NCBI RefSeq assembly: GCF_052115865.1 | Contig: NZ_JBQKME010000002.1 | Coordinates: forward strand, 231,564 to 295,563 | Origin: Fundicoccus_A sp052115865 | Lineage (GTDB): Bacteria > Bacillota > Bacilli > Lactobacillales > Aerococcaceae | Reading direction: 5' to 3' | DNA length: 64,000 nt | Part shown: piece by piece, positions 43,881 through 53,148 of the stretch | Position numbering within the stretch: position 1 is the stretch's first letter | How the letters are laid out: each line of letters begins with the position of its first letter | Program-made: the position numbers and the translations under genes | The notes under the pieces: generated by a model | The model's input: the letters and a program-made list of their open reading frames with translations, nothing else | The model's database searches: none | Told to the model about the DNA's origin: nothing

Positions 43881-43985
43881 CTTATCTCCTCCTTAATATA
43901 TAAATTCTATTATAACGGAGAAGAGCTTTTATGGTAAGACTAAAGGCTTATTTTATTAGAATTGAAAATCCCAATTGCTATCTCC

Positions 43986-43995
43986 AATAAATATC
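43986..43995 (-). repeat. GATATTTATT word between divergent genes
   Basis: Lies 50 bases before the DUF368 gene in the shared upstream region. Confidence 0.55.
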
Positions 43996-44046
43996 GTTAA
44001 ACTACTAGAGTATATGATTAATAAATGAAAATACTTGGAGGTAACT

Positions 44047-44889
44047 ATGGGAAACGAAACACATGACAATTTAAATCAAGGATGGCTACTCCGTTTTGTT
44101 AAGGGGATGTTCATTGGTTCGGGTTTTATTATTCCCGGTGTTAGTGGTGGAGCTTTAGCAGCGATATTTGGATTATATGAACGCATTATTCGCTTTTTAG
44201 CCAATATCACAAAAAACTTCAAAGACAATGTGATTTTTTTCATACCGGTTGGACTTGGAGCTTTAGCAAGTATTGTCTTATTGTCTTTTGGGATTAGCTA
44301 TGTTTTAGAAAATTATGAAACCATAGTTTTATGGTTCTTTGTTGGTTGTATCGTAGGGATGGTCCCATCTCTTTGGAAAGAAGCTGGGCAAGAAGGACGC
44401 AGTCAAAAAGACTATATGATGGCTGTTGTGGCTTTTGTTTTTGGGATTGCTTTAATCTATTTTTCAAATCAATCGTTTGGTGGCCAATTGCCTATTAACT
44501 TTTTCAGTTGGGTTTTATGTGGCGCTTTAATTGCTCTAGGGGTTCTAGTTCCTGGGCTAAGTCCTTCAAATTTTATTGTAGTGTTTGGTTTGTATAAACC
44601 GATGGCTGAAGGTTTTAGTCGCTTAGACCTGTCCGTTTTAGTTCCTATTGCGATTGGTGGTTTATTAACTATCCTTTTATTTTCAAAAATTGTTGAATAT
44701 ATATTTGAACGTTATTATTCCTTGTTCTTCCACTTTATTTTCGGAATTGTTATTGCCTCAACGATTATGATTATACCATTGGACTATGCTGGCTTTGGTT
44801 GGCTTCAATTTTTTATGTGTTTTGTTATGTTAGTTGCAGGAACCGCCTTAGGTTGGTGGATGTCACGGTTAGAAGAAAAATATAAATAA
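44047..44889 (+). CDS. DUF368 membrane protein, PopT-type undecaprenyl-phosphate translocase
   Basis: 280-residue polytopic protein with about eight to nine helices. The repeated family motifs are IIPGVSGGALAAIFGLYE near the N-terminus and VLVPGLSPSNFIVVFGLYKPM in the second half, an internal duplication. DUF368 proteins were identified as PopT, which returns undecaprenyl phosphate across the membrane. The ATG 44047 follows GGAGG; the upstream in-frame TTG overlaps it. Monocistronic, with a strong terminator. Confidence 0.88.
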   Translation: MGNETHDNLNQGWLLRFVKGMFIGSGFIIPGVSGGALAAIFGLYERIIRFLANITKNFKDNVIFFIPVGLGALASIVLLSFGISYVLENYETIVLWFFVGCIVGMVPSLWKEAGQEGRSQKDYMMAVVAFVFGIALIYFSNQSFGGQLPINFFSWVLCGALIALGVLVPGLSPSNFIVVFGLYKPMAEGFSRLDLSVLVPIAIGGLLTILLFSKIVEYIFERYYSLFFHFIFGIVIASTIMIIPLDYAGFGWLQFFMCFVMLVAGTALGWWMSRLEEKYK

Positions 44890-44892
44890 GCT

Positions 44893-44939
44893 AAAAAACG
44901 TAAGTAGCCTCAGAAAAATCAAGGTTACTTACGTTTTTT
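44893..44939. terminator. Bidirectional terminator after the DUF368 gene
   Basis: AAAAAACGTAAGTA.CCT / AGG.TACTTACGTTTTTT; serves both convergent genes. Confidence 0.92.
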
Positions 44940-44956
44940 GTATCTCTATCTTATCT

Positions 44957-45952
44957 CTAGCCAATAATTTCATGGTCAACGTATCTTTGGAACACCCTCT
45001 CTGTTTCTTCTTCTTGATTTTGAATCACTTCTAAAAGCATTTCCAGAGCACCTTTACCGAGTTCATGTGCATTGATATTGACATAGGGGTCGGATGAAAA
45101 ATTAGCATTTTCATGCATATGGAAAGAATGAAAGGTAATCACTGGTATCTCAGTTTCAGAAACGGCATTCCAGCCTTCTTTAAAGCCGGTTGCTACAAAT
45201 TGATCTGCTACAACAAAGGCATCAAAATCTTGTTCTTTTGCGATATGTTGGGCCAATTCGTAGCCTACTTCGGGTAAGAAGCTTAAATCATTATAAACCC
45301 AGTCTTCTTGAAATTCGATATTGGCGTTGCTGAGCGCCTCTTTATAGCCAAGCAAGCGATCGTTTATAAATTGCTGCTCTGGATCGCCACCGATAAAGCC
45401 GATTTTATTATATCCTTTTTCAACTAAGTACTGAGTCATGTCTTGTGCCATTTGTTGATTATTATTATTAACAAATGGGATATTTTCAATAGCTGGCTTT
45501 CCAATAACAACAAGTGGAAATTTTTGCTGGTGGACAAATTCTAAAATCGGATCATTTTTACGTGCATAAAGGAAAATTAAACCATCCACTTGCCGACCAT
45601 GAATCATCCGTTGAACACTGTTGAGACGGCTAGTTAAATCATTTCCTGTTGTCAGCTGTAAAGAATAATTAGAATTGGCTCCTACTTCATTAAGCCCTCG
45701 CATGACTGTTGGGAAAAATGGGTTTTGATAAAAAGCATCGGTGGCATCCGGAAAAACTAAACCAATTATAGAATTTTTTTTACTTGCTAAACTTCTAGCG
45801 TTTAAATTGGGATAATAATTTAATTCTTCCATCACTGCTCGAACTTTATCTTTTGTTTTTTGTGAAATAATTGAACTATCGTGTATTACGCGTGTTACGG
45901 TTGAAGGTGCCACGCCTGCTTTTTTTGCTACATCCTTAATTGTTACAGCCAT
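44957..45952 (-). CDS. LacI-family regulator, probably of malQ-malP
   Basis: 331 residues (334 if the first ATG is used; neither has a good ribosome site). N-terminal helix-turn-helix VTIKDVAKKAGVAPSTVTRVI and hinge YPNLNARSLASKKN, then a periplasmic-binding-protein-like sugar domain with FVNNNNQQMAQDMTQYLVEKGY. Divergent from malQ with two operator-like palindromes between them, as for MalR-type repressors. A second maltose-linked LacI gene is at 54517. Confidence 0.88.
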   Translation of the reverse strand: MAVTIKDVAKKAGVAPSTVTRVIHDSSIISQKTKDKVRAVMEELNYYPNLNARSLASKKNSIIGLVFPDATDAFYQNPFFPTVMRGLNEVGANSNYSLQLTTGNDLTSRLNSVQRMIHGRQVDGLIFLYARKNDPILEFVHQQKFPLVVIGKPAIENIPFVNNNNQQMAQDMTQYLVEKGYNKIGFIGGDPEQQFINDRLLGYKEALSNANIEFQEDWVYNDLSFLPEVGYELAQHIAKEQDFDAFVVADQFVATGFKEGWNAVSETEIPVITFHSFHMHENANFSSDPYVNINAHELGKGALEMLLEVIQNQEEETERVFQRYVDHEIIG

Positions 45953-46024
45953 TTGCCTCATTCCAGTCTATTTAGTTATTTCATTGAACATCACTTAAAT
46001 AATACATTCGATTATAGAATATTT

Positions 46025-46038
46025 TGCAGACGTTTGCA
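46025..46038. promoter_or_regulatory. LacI-type operator TGCAGACGTTTGCA
   Basis: One mismatch from a perfect palindrome around ACGT, close to the MalR-type core GCAAACGTTTGC; in the divergent malQ/regulator region. Confidence 0.65.
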
Positions 46039-46090
46039 AACATTGTTACGTTAACTTTTTGATAGTTTTATTTAATTTTAAATTTTACAA

Positions 46091-46104
46091 CGAAATCGTT
46101 TGCG
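46091..46104. promoter_or_regulatory. LacI-type operator CGAAATCGTTTGCG overlapping the malQ -35
   Basis: Imperfect palindrome with the same GTTTGCG half-site; it covers the -35 position of the malQ promoter. Confidence 0.6.
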
Positions 46105-46127
46105 GAATTTAATAAATAGTATATAAT
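46100..46127 (+). promoter_or_regulatory. malQ promoter
   Basis: TTGCGG, 16-base spacer, TATAAT at 46122-46127; 33 bases before the ATG. Confidence 0.6.
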
Positions 46128-46160
46128 AGAATTAAATCATTCCGTAAAGGAGCTCAAGTT

Positions 46161-47789
46161 ATGACACGATTAAGTGGTGTTCTATTACACATTTCATCCC
46201 TACCAGGTGACTATGGCATTGGAACGCTTGGGAAATCAGCTTACCAATTTGTTGACTTCCTAGTTGAAACAGGTCAATCGTATTGGCAAATTTTACCCTT
46301 AGGCACAACCAGTTATGGCGACTCACCTTATCAATCTTTTTCTGCTTTTGCAGGAAATACTTATTTCATTGACTTTGATTTACTCACTGAAGGTGGTCTA
46401 TTGAAATATACAGACTACAAAGATATTGATTTTGGTCAAAATAACAAACGTATTAACTATGGGCAGTTATTTCTAACCAAACGCCCTATTCTTGAAATTG
46501 CAGTAAAGAATTTTCTCGAAAGAAACCAACTAAGCGATTACCATCATTTTGTAAATGAAAACAAAGCATGGTTGAATCCTTTTGCTGAATATATGGCTAT
46601 TAAAGAATCTTTTAATAACGAACCTTGGTATAACTGGGATGAACCTATCCGTATGCGAGATGAAGACGCCCTCGAAGAATACCGTTCAAAACTAACTGAC
46701 TTTATTGTCTATCATCAAGTCACCCAATATTTCTTTTTCCGTCAATGGGAATTACTTAAAAATTATGCCAATCAGAATAATATTCAAATAATTGGCGATA
46801 TTCCTATTTATGTAGCGCGGGATAGTGTGGAAATGTGGGCCGAACCTGAATTATTTAAAGTAGACGAAGATCATAATCCGACAGTTGTTGCTGGTACGCC
46901 ACCCGATTATTTTTCAGAGGATGGCCAATATTGGGGCAATCCGATTTATGACTGGAAGTATATGGAGTCTAATGGCTTTAAATGGTGGATTACCCGCTTA
47001 AGAGAAAGCTTTAAATTATATGATGTTGTCCGTATAGACCATTTCCGTGGTTTTGAATCCTATTGGGAAGTCCCTTTTGGAGACGCCACAGCCGAAAATG
47101 GTTCATGGGCAAAAGGTCCCGATTTAAAACTTTTTGATGCCATTAAAGAAGAATTAGGCGAATTAAATATCATTGCTGAAGACCTAGGCTTTATGACTCA
47201 AGAAGTCATCGATATGCGCGATGCTACAGGTTTCCCTGGCATGAAAATTTTACAATTTGGCTTTACACATGAAGACAGTGTAGATTTACCACACAACTAT
47301 TTACCCAATACCATTGCCTATGTTGGCACGCATGATAACGAGACCGCTGAAGGTTGGATTAAAGATACAGCCGAATCCAGTATCATTCAGCAAGTTAACC
47401 AATATACCCACCGTAAGTCTAAAGAATCATTTTCAGCTGCCTTAAATCGTACCTTAGCTGCAACTGTTTCTAATACAGTTATTTATACGATGCAAGATTT
47501 ACTTGGTTTAGATAACTCAGCCAGAACCAATACTCCTTCCACTATTGGACAAAATTGGCAGTGGCGGATGTTACCGAAACAATTAAATAAGAAGGTTGCT
47601 AAAGAATTAACTAAAATAACCCGGACTTATTTCCGTTATAATCCTAAAAATGATCCTATCTTAAAATTAAAGTTAGAGGCAGAAAAAATTAAGCCATCTA
47701 AAAAAGATGATAAGGACGATAAAAATGTTACGTCCGAAGAATCGTTTCAGTCAAATAGCGATACAGATGGATTTGTGAGCACTAAATAA
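46161..47789 (+). CDS. malQ: 4-alpha-glucanotransferase (amylomaltase)
   Basis: 542-residue GH77 disproportionating enzyme that lengthens maltodextrins for phosphorylase. Catalytic segments: VVRIDHFRGFESYWEVP (nucleophile Asp), LNIIAEDLG (Glu) and YVGTHDNET (Asp). N-terminal LLHISSLPGDYGIGTLG is a family mark. The last ~35 residues (KKDDKDDKNVTSEESFQ) form a polar tail beyond the usual end. Start after AAAGGAG. Confidence 0.96.
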   Translation: MTRLSGVLLHISSLPGDYGIGTLGKSAYQFVDFLVETGQSYWQILPLGTTSYGDSPYQSFSAFAGNTYFIDFDLLTEGGLLKYTDYKDIDFGQNNKRINYGQLFLTKRPILEIAVKNFLERNQLSDYHHFVNENKAWLNPFAEYMAIKESFNNEPWYNWDEPIRMRDEDALEEYRSKLTDFIVYHQVTQYFFFRQWELLKNYANQNNIQIIGDIPIYVARDSVEMWAEPELFKVDEDHNPTVVAGTPPDYFSEDGQYWGNPIYDWKYMESNGFKWWITRLRESFKLYDVVRIDHFRGFESYWEVPFGDATAENGSWAKGPDLKLFDAIKEELGELNIIAEDLGFMTQEVIDMRDATGFPGMKILQFGFTHEDSVDLPHNYLPNTIAYVGTHDNETAEGWIKDTAESSIIQQVNQYTHRKSKESFSAALNRTLAATVSNTVIYTMQDLLGLDNSARTNTPSTIGQNWQWRMLPKQLNKKVAKELTKITRTYFRYNPKNDPILKLKLEAEKIKPSKKDDKDDKNVTSEESFQSNSDTDGFVSTK

Positions 47790-47803
47790 GTTTTAAAAGC
47801 AGA

Positions 47804-47813
47804 GATATTTATT
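47804..47813 (+). repeat. GATATTTATT word after malQ
   Basis: Part of GCAGAGATATTTATT, a 15-base form shared exactly with the copies at 56598 and 60266. Confidence 0.65.
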
Positions 47814-47930
47814 GTAAGTAATTAAAAGTTATTTGCTTGTCGTTTTTTATTGCTTTACACTATGAACTAGCAGTGGCATATAGTGACTGCTAATAATATA
47901 AAGATTTAAAATGTTTTAAAAGGAGATTAT

Positions 47931-50213
47931 ATGAGCTTACTAGAACAATATGTCCTTGAGGCATATGATAAACCTATCCGTGATTGTAATGAACAAGAGT
48001 TGTACAATGTTTTAATTGAGTTAATCAAAGATCAATCGAAAGATATTCCAACAAATCAAACTAAAAAGAAACTGTATTATTTCTCAGCTGAATTTCTAAT
48101 TGGTAAATTATTATCCAATAACTTGTTGAACTTAGGTATTTACGACCAAGTTAATGATGAATTGACTGCACAAGGTAAAAACTTAATGGATATTGAACAA
48201 GCAGAATTTGAACCTTCATTAGGTAATGGTGGTTTAGGTCGTTTGGCTGCCTGTTTCGTTGATTCGATTGCTTCACTTGGAATTAATGGAGATGGTATTG
48301 GCTTAAACTATCATTTTGGTTTGTTTAAACAACATTTTGTTGATAACCAACAAACGGCCCAACCAGATCCTTGGTTAGAAGGTAAAAATTGGTTAGTGAA
48401 GAGTCGTCGTTCTTATACAGTTCCATTCAATAAATTCTCACTTGAGTCTACATTATATGAAATTGATGTGATTGGATATAAGCAAGAAACGAAAAATCGT
48501 TTACGTCTCTTTGACTTAGATTCGGTGACGCCAGATATTATTGAAGATGGAATTACCTTTGATAAAACGAATATTGAGGAAAATTTAACCTTATTCTTAT
48601 ATCCTGATGATTCTGATCGTAATGGATTATTATTGCGTATTTACCAACAATACTTCATGGTATCAAACGGTGCCCAATTAATTATTGATGAAGCAAAAGA
48701 TAAAGGTAGTAATTTACATGATTTGTCTGACTATGCGGTTATCCAAATTAACGATACCCACCCTGCTTTTGTCATCCCTGAAATGATTCGTTTGTTAGGT
48801 CTAGAAGGCATTGAATTCGATGAAGCAATTCAAATCGTTCAATCAATGACTGCTTTCACTAATCATACGATTTTAGCGGAAGCTTTAGAAAAATGGCCAT
48901 TAGATTATTTAGAGGAAGTTGTGCCTCACTTAGTCCCTATTATTAAGAATCTTGATGCGCGCATGAAAGCAAAATATCCAAACCGCCCAGATGTAGCCAT
49001 TATTGACAGCCACAAACGTGTTCATATGGCTAATATTGCGATTCACTTTGGCTTTAGTGTCAACGGGGTTGCAGCACTTCATACCGAGATTTTGAAGAAA
49101 TCTGAATTGAAAGCATTCTATGAATTGTATCCTGAAAAATTCAATAATAAAACAAATGGTATTACCTTTAGACGTTGGATCATGGATGCTAACAAAGAAT
49201 TAGCTGATTACTTAGATCAAATTATTGGGACCGAATGGCGTGAAACACATAATCTAGAAGCCTTGTTAAACTTCCAAGATGATTCTGCTGTTATCGAAAG
49301 ACTTCGAGCAATTAAATACAACAATAAAGTCCGCTTGAACAAACGCCTAAAAATGACGCAAGATGTGGAATTCAATGAACAATCGATTATCGATGTACAA
49401 ATTAAACGATTCCATGAGTATAAACGTCAACAAATGCTGGCTTTATACATTATCTATAAATATCAAGATATTAAAGCGGGTAATATCCCGACAACACCTA
49501 TTACGATTATTTTTGGTGGTAAAGCTGCACCGGCTTATACGATTGCGCAAGATGTAATTCATTTAATCATTAATTTATCTGAAATTATCGCCAACGATCC
49601 AGCTGTCAACGAGCATTTCCAAGTAATCATGGTTGAAAACTATAATGTAACATCTGCCCAATACCTCATCCCTGCCGCAGATATTTCTGAACAAATTTCT
49701 TTAGCTTCAAAAGAAGCCAGTGGAACAGGTAATATGAAATTCATGCTAAATGGCGCTTTAACAATTGGTACAGAAGATGGTGCTAACGTTGAAATCCATG
49801 AACTTGTTGGCGATGAAAACATCTATATCTTTGGTAAAGAAAGTGATGAAATTCTTGATTTGTATGCTACAAATGGCTATAAATCATCCACTTACTACAA
49901 GCAAAAAGAAATCAAACCGCTAGTTGATTTCATTATTAGTGATGAAATGCTGGCTGTAGGTAGCAAAGAACGTCTAAACCGCCTATTCAATGAATTAGTT
50001 GGCAAAGACTACTTTATGACCCTAATTGACCTTGTTGATTTTATTGAAACAAAAGAGAAAATGTATGCTGATTACGAAAACCATGAAGAATGGACGAAAA
50101 AAGCCATCGTGAATATTGCTAAATCAGGTTACTTCTCTTCCGACCGTACAATCCGTGACTACAACCGTGACATTTGGCATTTAGAAACCAATCACGTTGC
50201 CATGGATCAATAA
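47931..50213 (+). CDS. malP: Maltodextrin/glycogen phosphorylase
   Basis: 760-residue GT35 phosphorylase, shorter than GlgP above. PLP site EASGTGNMKFMLNGALTIGTEDGANVEI; N-terminal LGNGGLGRLAACF. Located 141 bases after malQ, which fits the classical malQ-malP pair for maltodextrin use, although it could also act on glycogen. Start after AAAGGAG. Ends before a long hairpin terminator. Confidence 0.94.
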   Translation: MSLLEQYVLEAYDKPIRDCNEQELYNVLIELIKDQSKDIPTNQTKKKLYYFSAEFLIGKLLSNNLLNLGIYDQVNDELTAQGKNLMDIEQAEFEPSLGNGGLGRLAACFVDSIASLGINGDGIGLNYHFGLFKQHFVDNQQTAQPDPWLEGKNWLVKSRRSYTVPFNKFSLESTLYEIDVIGYKQETKNRLRLFDLDSVTPDIIEDGITFDKTNIEENLTLFLYPDDSDRNGLLLRIYQQYFMVSNGAQLIIDEAKDKGSNLHDLSDYAVIQINDTHPAFVIPEMIRLLGLEGIEFDEAIQIVQSMTAFTNHTILAEALEKWPLDYLEEVVPHLVPIIKNLDARMKAKYPNRPDVAIIDSHKRVHMANIAIHFGFSVNGVAALHTEILKKSELKAFYELYPEKFNNKTNGITFRRWIMDANKELADYLDQIIGTEWRETHNLEALLNFQDDSAVIERLRAIKYNNKVRLNKRLKMTQDVEFNEQSIIDVQIKRFHEYKRQQMLALYIIYKYQDIKAGNIPTTPITIIFGGKAAPAYTIAQDVIHLIINLSEIIANDPAVNEHFQVIMVENYNVTSAQYLIPAADISEQISLASKEASGTGNMKFMLNGALTIGTEDGANVEIHELVGDENIYIFGKESDEILDLYATNGYKSSTYYKQKEIKPLVDFIISDEMLAVGSKERLNRLFNELVGKDYFMTLIDLVDFIETKEKMYADYENHEEWTKKAIVNIAKSGYFSSDRTIRDYNRDIWHLETNHVAMDQ

Positions 50214-50234
50214 CCCTTAAATAAATATTTCATT

Positions 50235-50312
50235 AAAAGCCCTGTCTATTTCCATAACTGAATAACACAGCCTTGCTGCGTTATACTCAAGTGTGATGAC
50301 TGGGCTTTTTTT
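50235..50312 (+). terminator. Long hairpin after malP
   Basis: AAAAGCCC.GTC / GAC.GGGCTTTTTTT with an inner AACACAGC / GCTG..TT stem. It ends 20 bases before the neopullulanase ATG, so it may attenuate rather than fully stop readthrough. Confidence 0.75.
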
Positions 50313-50331
50313 GCATAAAGGAGACAATAGA

Positions 50332-52091
50332 ATGATTGATAAAGCTGCAATTTACCACCGCCCTGATTCAGAGTTTGCCTATATGTTCGACTCTAAAACC
50401 GTTCATATACGTATCCGAACGAAAAAAGATAATGTCGATAAAATAAATATCATGCATGGCGACCCATATTTAATTTATTTACCTGAACAACTGATGACTA
50501 GCCCTATGATAAAAATTGCTTCTACACGTTGGCATGACTATTGGCAAGTGGAATTACGAGGTCCCCATCGTCGCTTGAGTTATTTATTTGAATTGGTGGC
50601 TGGTGAAGAGAAGATTTTCTTTACTGATATTGGTGCGCTGAAAGATGATTCGAAACATCTTGATTTAACCTTTAATTGCTTTAAATTGCCCTACTTACAT
50701 GAGGCTGACCGTTTTAAGGAACCAAAATGGGTCAAGGATACTGTTTGGTATCATATTTTCCCTGAGCGCTTTGCTAATGGTGATCCTTCATTGTCACCTG
50801 AGGGAGCTTTAGCATGGGATGCAACAATTGTCCCTAAGAGTCGTGATTTTTTGGCGGGGACTTAAAAGGGATTTATGACAAGTTGGACTATTTAGAAGAT
50901 TTAGGTGTCAATGGTTTGTATTTGTGCCCTATTTTTGAATCTTCTTCTAACCATAAATATGACACGATTGATTATTATAAGATTGATGAGCATTTTGGCG
51001 ATAGCGATATATTTAGACAATTAGTAGACGAAGCCCATCGCAGAGGTATGCGAATTATGTTAGATGCGGTTTTTAATCATATTGGAGGCAGTGCCCCGCA
51101 ATGGGTAGATATTATTGAAAAAGGTGAAGCTTCCATCTACAAGGATTGGTTTCATATTCACAGCTTCCCAATAAAGTCAGTTGACATGAAAGATTATCGT
51201 AACTATCAAGCCATTAATTATGATGCCTTTGGCTATGTGCCTAATATGCCTAAATGGAATACAAGCCATCCTGAAGTAAAAGAGCACTTGTTGTCTATTG
51301 CAAAATATTGGATTGAAGAATTCCATATTGATGCTTGGCGGCTTGATGTAGCCAATGAGGTAGACCACCGCTTCTGGCGTAATTTTCATGATGAAGTCAC
51401 CGCAATTAAATCAGACTTTTATATTGTTGGTGAAATCTGGCATTCATCACAAGCTTGGTTACAAGGCGATCAATTCCACGGGGTAATGAACTACCCTCTC
51501 ACACGTGCAATCAGTGATTTCTTTTTGACTGGAGAAGCAAGTGGTGATGAATTACATGACCGGATTCAAGAACAAATGATGCTCTATCGCCAACAAACCA
51601 ATCAAGTCATGCTAAATTCTTTGGACTCCCATGATACAGCTCGTATTTTAACGGTGGCTGGCGGAGATAAAAATGCGGTAAAATCTGCTTTGACCTTTAT
51701 GTTCTTACAAGTCGGTTCCCCATGCCTCTATTATGGGACTGAAATGGGATTAGATGGTGGTAATGACCCGGAATGTCGGAAAGTTATGCCCTGGAATCCT
51801 GCGCAACAAGACTTAGATATGCATGCTTTTGTGCGTAAGTTGATTCATTTGAGACGAGAGTTTGCAAGGGCTATAGTAAATGGTTTGGCTAAGTATGAGA
51901 TTAATGGGGATCTAGTTGCTCTGGAGATTGAATTTGAAGGGTCTGTGTTGAAGGCTTATTTTAATCAAACTGATGAGACAGTTACAGTTGAGCGTTTTGG
52001 TAATGAATTATTACTAGACTTGTTGGTTGAAGATAGTGATGGTGGAGATTGGCTTGTTGGTGCTGGTGGGTTGGTAGTGAGTTTAGGGTAG
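50332..52091 (+). pseudogene. Neopullulanase/cyclomaltodextrinase gene with one-base frameshift
   Basis: GH13_20-type enzyme that hydrolyses maltodextrins, cyclodextrins or pullulan. Frame 1 runs from the ATG at 50332 (after AAGGAG) to the stop at 50863-50865; the continuation (GDLKGIYDKLDYLEDLGV...) is in the next frame from about 50853. The break is in a run of six T at 50846-50851 (GATTTTTTGGC); seven T would give RDFFGGDLKGIYDKL, the normal sequence, and an intact 586-residue protein. Catalytic residues lie downstream: AWRLDVANE (nucleophile), YIVGEIWH (acid-base), NSLDSHDTARI. Could be a true mutation, a slippage-corrected gene or a sequencing error. The last ~250 bases are strikingly poor in C. 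Confidence 0.88.
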
Positions 52092-52137
52092 CGTGTGGTT
52101 TTTTGGATGAGCTGTGTTAATTATTGGGATTGAAGTT

Positions 52138-52276
52138 GGTGCGCGGGCATATATGAGACGATATGTGCCGGGGAGAACGGTGCACTGGCATATATGAGAT
52201 GTGATGTGCCGGGGAGAACGGTGCGCGGGCATATATGGGAAGTTATGTGCCGGGAGAGCGGCGAGCGGGCATCTAA
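52138..52276. repeat. 41-bp tandem repeat, about 3.3 units
   Basis: Units begin at 52138, 52179, 52220 and (partial) 52260. The unit starts GGTGCGCGGGCATATATGAG and ends GTGCCGGGGAGAAC; GGCATATA and TATGTGCC inside each unit can pair, so every unit holds a small hairpin. GC-rich against its surroundings and non-coding (41 is not a multiple of 3 and stops occur). Confidence 0.85.
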
Positions 52277-52366
52277 GTAAAGCGGTAAAAAGCAGTTCAC
52301 TTAGAATTAGGTGTTTTCTCTAAACTCATTGTTATTATGACTGATGAAATATCGGTATTATTATTG

Positions 52367-52444
52367 TTAAGTGGCATATTTTCTCTTATTTTATAACACT
52401 TAAGACAACATGTGGCACACTTCCACATATTTTATGCCACTTAA
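52367..52444. repeat. Nested inverted repeat
   Basis: Outer arms TTAAGTGGCATA / TATGCCACTTAA (12 bp, perfect) enclose ATGTGG / CCACAT (52410-52428). No T run; not attached to a gene end. Confidence 0.75.
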
Positions 52445-52500
52445 GGCGACAAGTAGCTCATCCGAATTAGTACATGCCATATCAATCTACATTTCCACCT

Positions 52501-52545
52501 AAAAAGCAGCGCAGATGTTATCACACAACATCTGTGCTGCTTTTT
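52501..52545. terminator. luxS terminator
   Basis: AAAAAGCAGC.CAGATGTT / AACATCTG.GCTGCTTTTT, an 18-bp stem just after the luxS stop; strong in both directions. Confidence 0.92.
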
Positions 52546-52557
52546 CATCAGTGATCT

Positions 52558-53022
52558 TTATTCAAAAACTCTTTCAAAAGGGTCGTGTGAAATTCGATCG
52601 TTCAGCACTTGCTCTGCGTAGATTTTCGCACCAATCAAGGAATGGTCGCGGTAGTTCCCACATGCTTTTGCTGTCATGGCTGGCACATCGTCATAGTCAG
52701 CCACTTTCTTCAAGACATTTTCCAAGCCGTTCACCACATCGGCAATCGGCGTCTCACCCCAAACTATCATATAAAAGCCTGTACGGCAGCCCATCGGTGA
52801 AATGTCGATTACACCTGTAATCTCATCGCGGATGTTAATAGCCAGCAAATGCTCCAAGGTATGCACCACACCTGTTGGCATGGCATCTTTGTTGGGTTGA
52901 AGAAAACGCAAATCAAATTTTTGGATGACTGCCCCACTTTCATGCTTTTCAGTCCCTGCTAATCGCACATAAGGCGCCTTCACTTTATTATGGTCCAATT
53001 CAAAACTTTCTACTTTTGCCAT
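52558..53022 (-). CDS. luxS: S-ribosylhomocysteine lyase
   Basis: 154-residue metalloenzyme of the activated methyl cycle that makes the AI-2 precursor DPD. Metal ligands HTLEH and the C in AKACGNYRDH; catalytic Cys in SPMGCRTGFY. The ATG 53020-53022 lies six bases after GAGGAGG; the ATG just before it and a four-residue extension are less likely. Monocistronic between two hairpins. Confidence 0.96.
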   Translation of the reverse strand: MAKVESFELDHNKVKAPYVRLAGTEKHESGAVIQKFDLRFLQPNKDAMPTGVVHTLEHLLAINIRDEITGVIDISPMGCRTGFYMIVWGETPIADVVNGLENVLKKVADYDDVPAMTAKACGNYRDHSLIGAKIYAEQVLNDRISHDPFERVFE

Positions 53023-53084
53023 CATTTCCCTCCTCAATCTTTCCTCTCTACTTTATCAAAATCCCGGTTACTTTTCAAAATTAA

Positions 53085-53094
53085 AATAAATATC
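53085..53094 (-). repeat. GATATTTATT word between luxS and the VOC gene
   Basis: Intergenic; about 60 bases upstream of luxS and of the VOC gene. Confidence 0.55.
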
Positions 53095-53148
53095 ACCTTC
53101 ACAACAAATCATGTTAAACTAAACTTAGTTAAAAGAAAAGGAGATAAA

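Larger units (their letters stand above)
52092..52500. other. Gene-free stretch with 41-bp array and nested cruciform
   Basis: No gene. G-rich sequence continues from the neopullulanase tail into a three-unit tandem repeat (52138-52276), then AT-rich sequence with the inverted repeat at 52367-52444. Confidence 0.6.

Noticed and set aside
52515..52820. Plus-strand frame opposite luxS
   Set aside because: luxS on the minus strand has all its metal and catalytic motifs; the opposite frame has neither family resemblance nor ribosome site.
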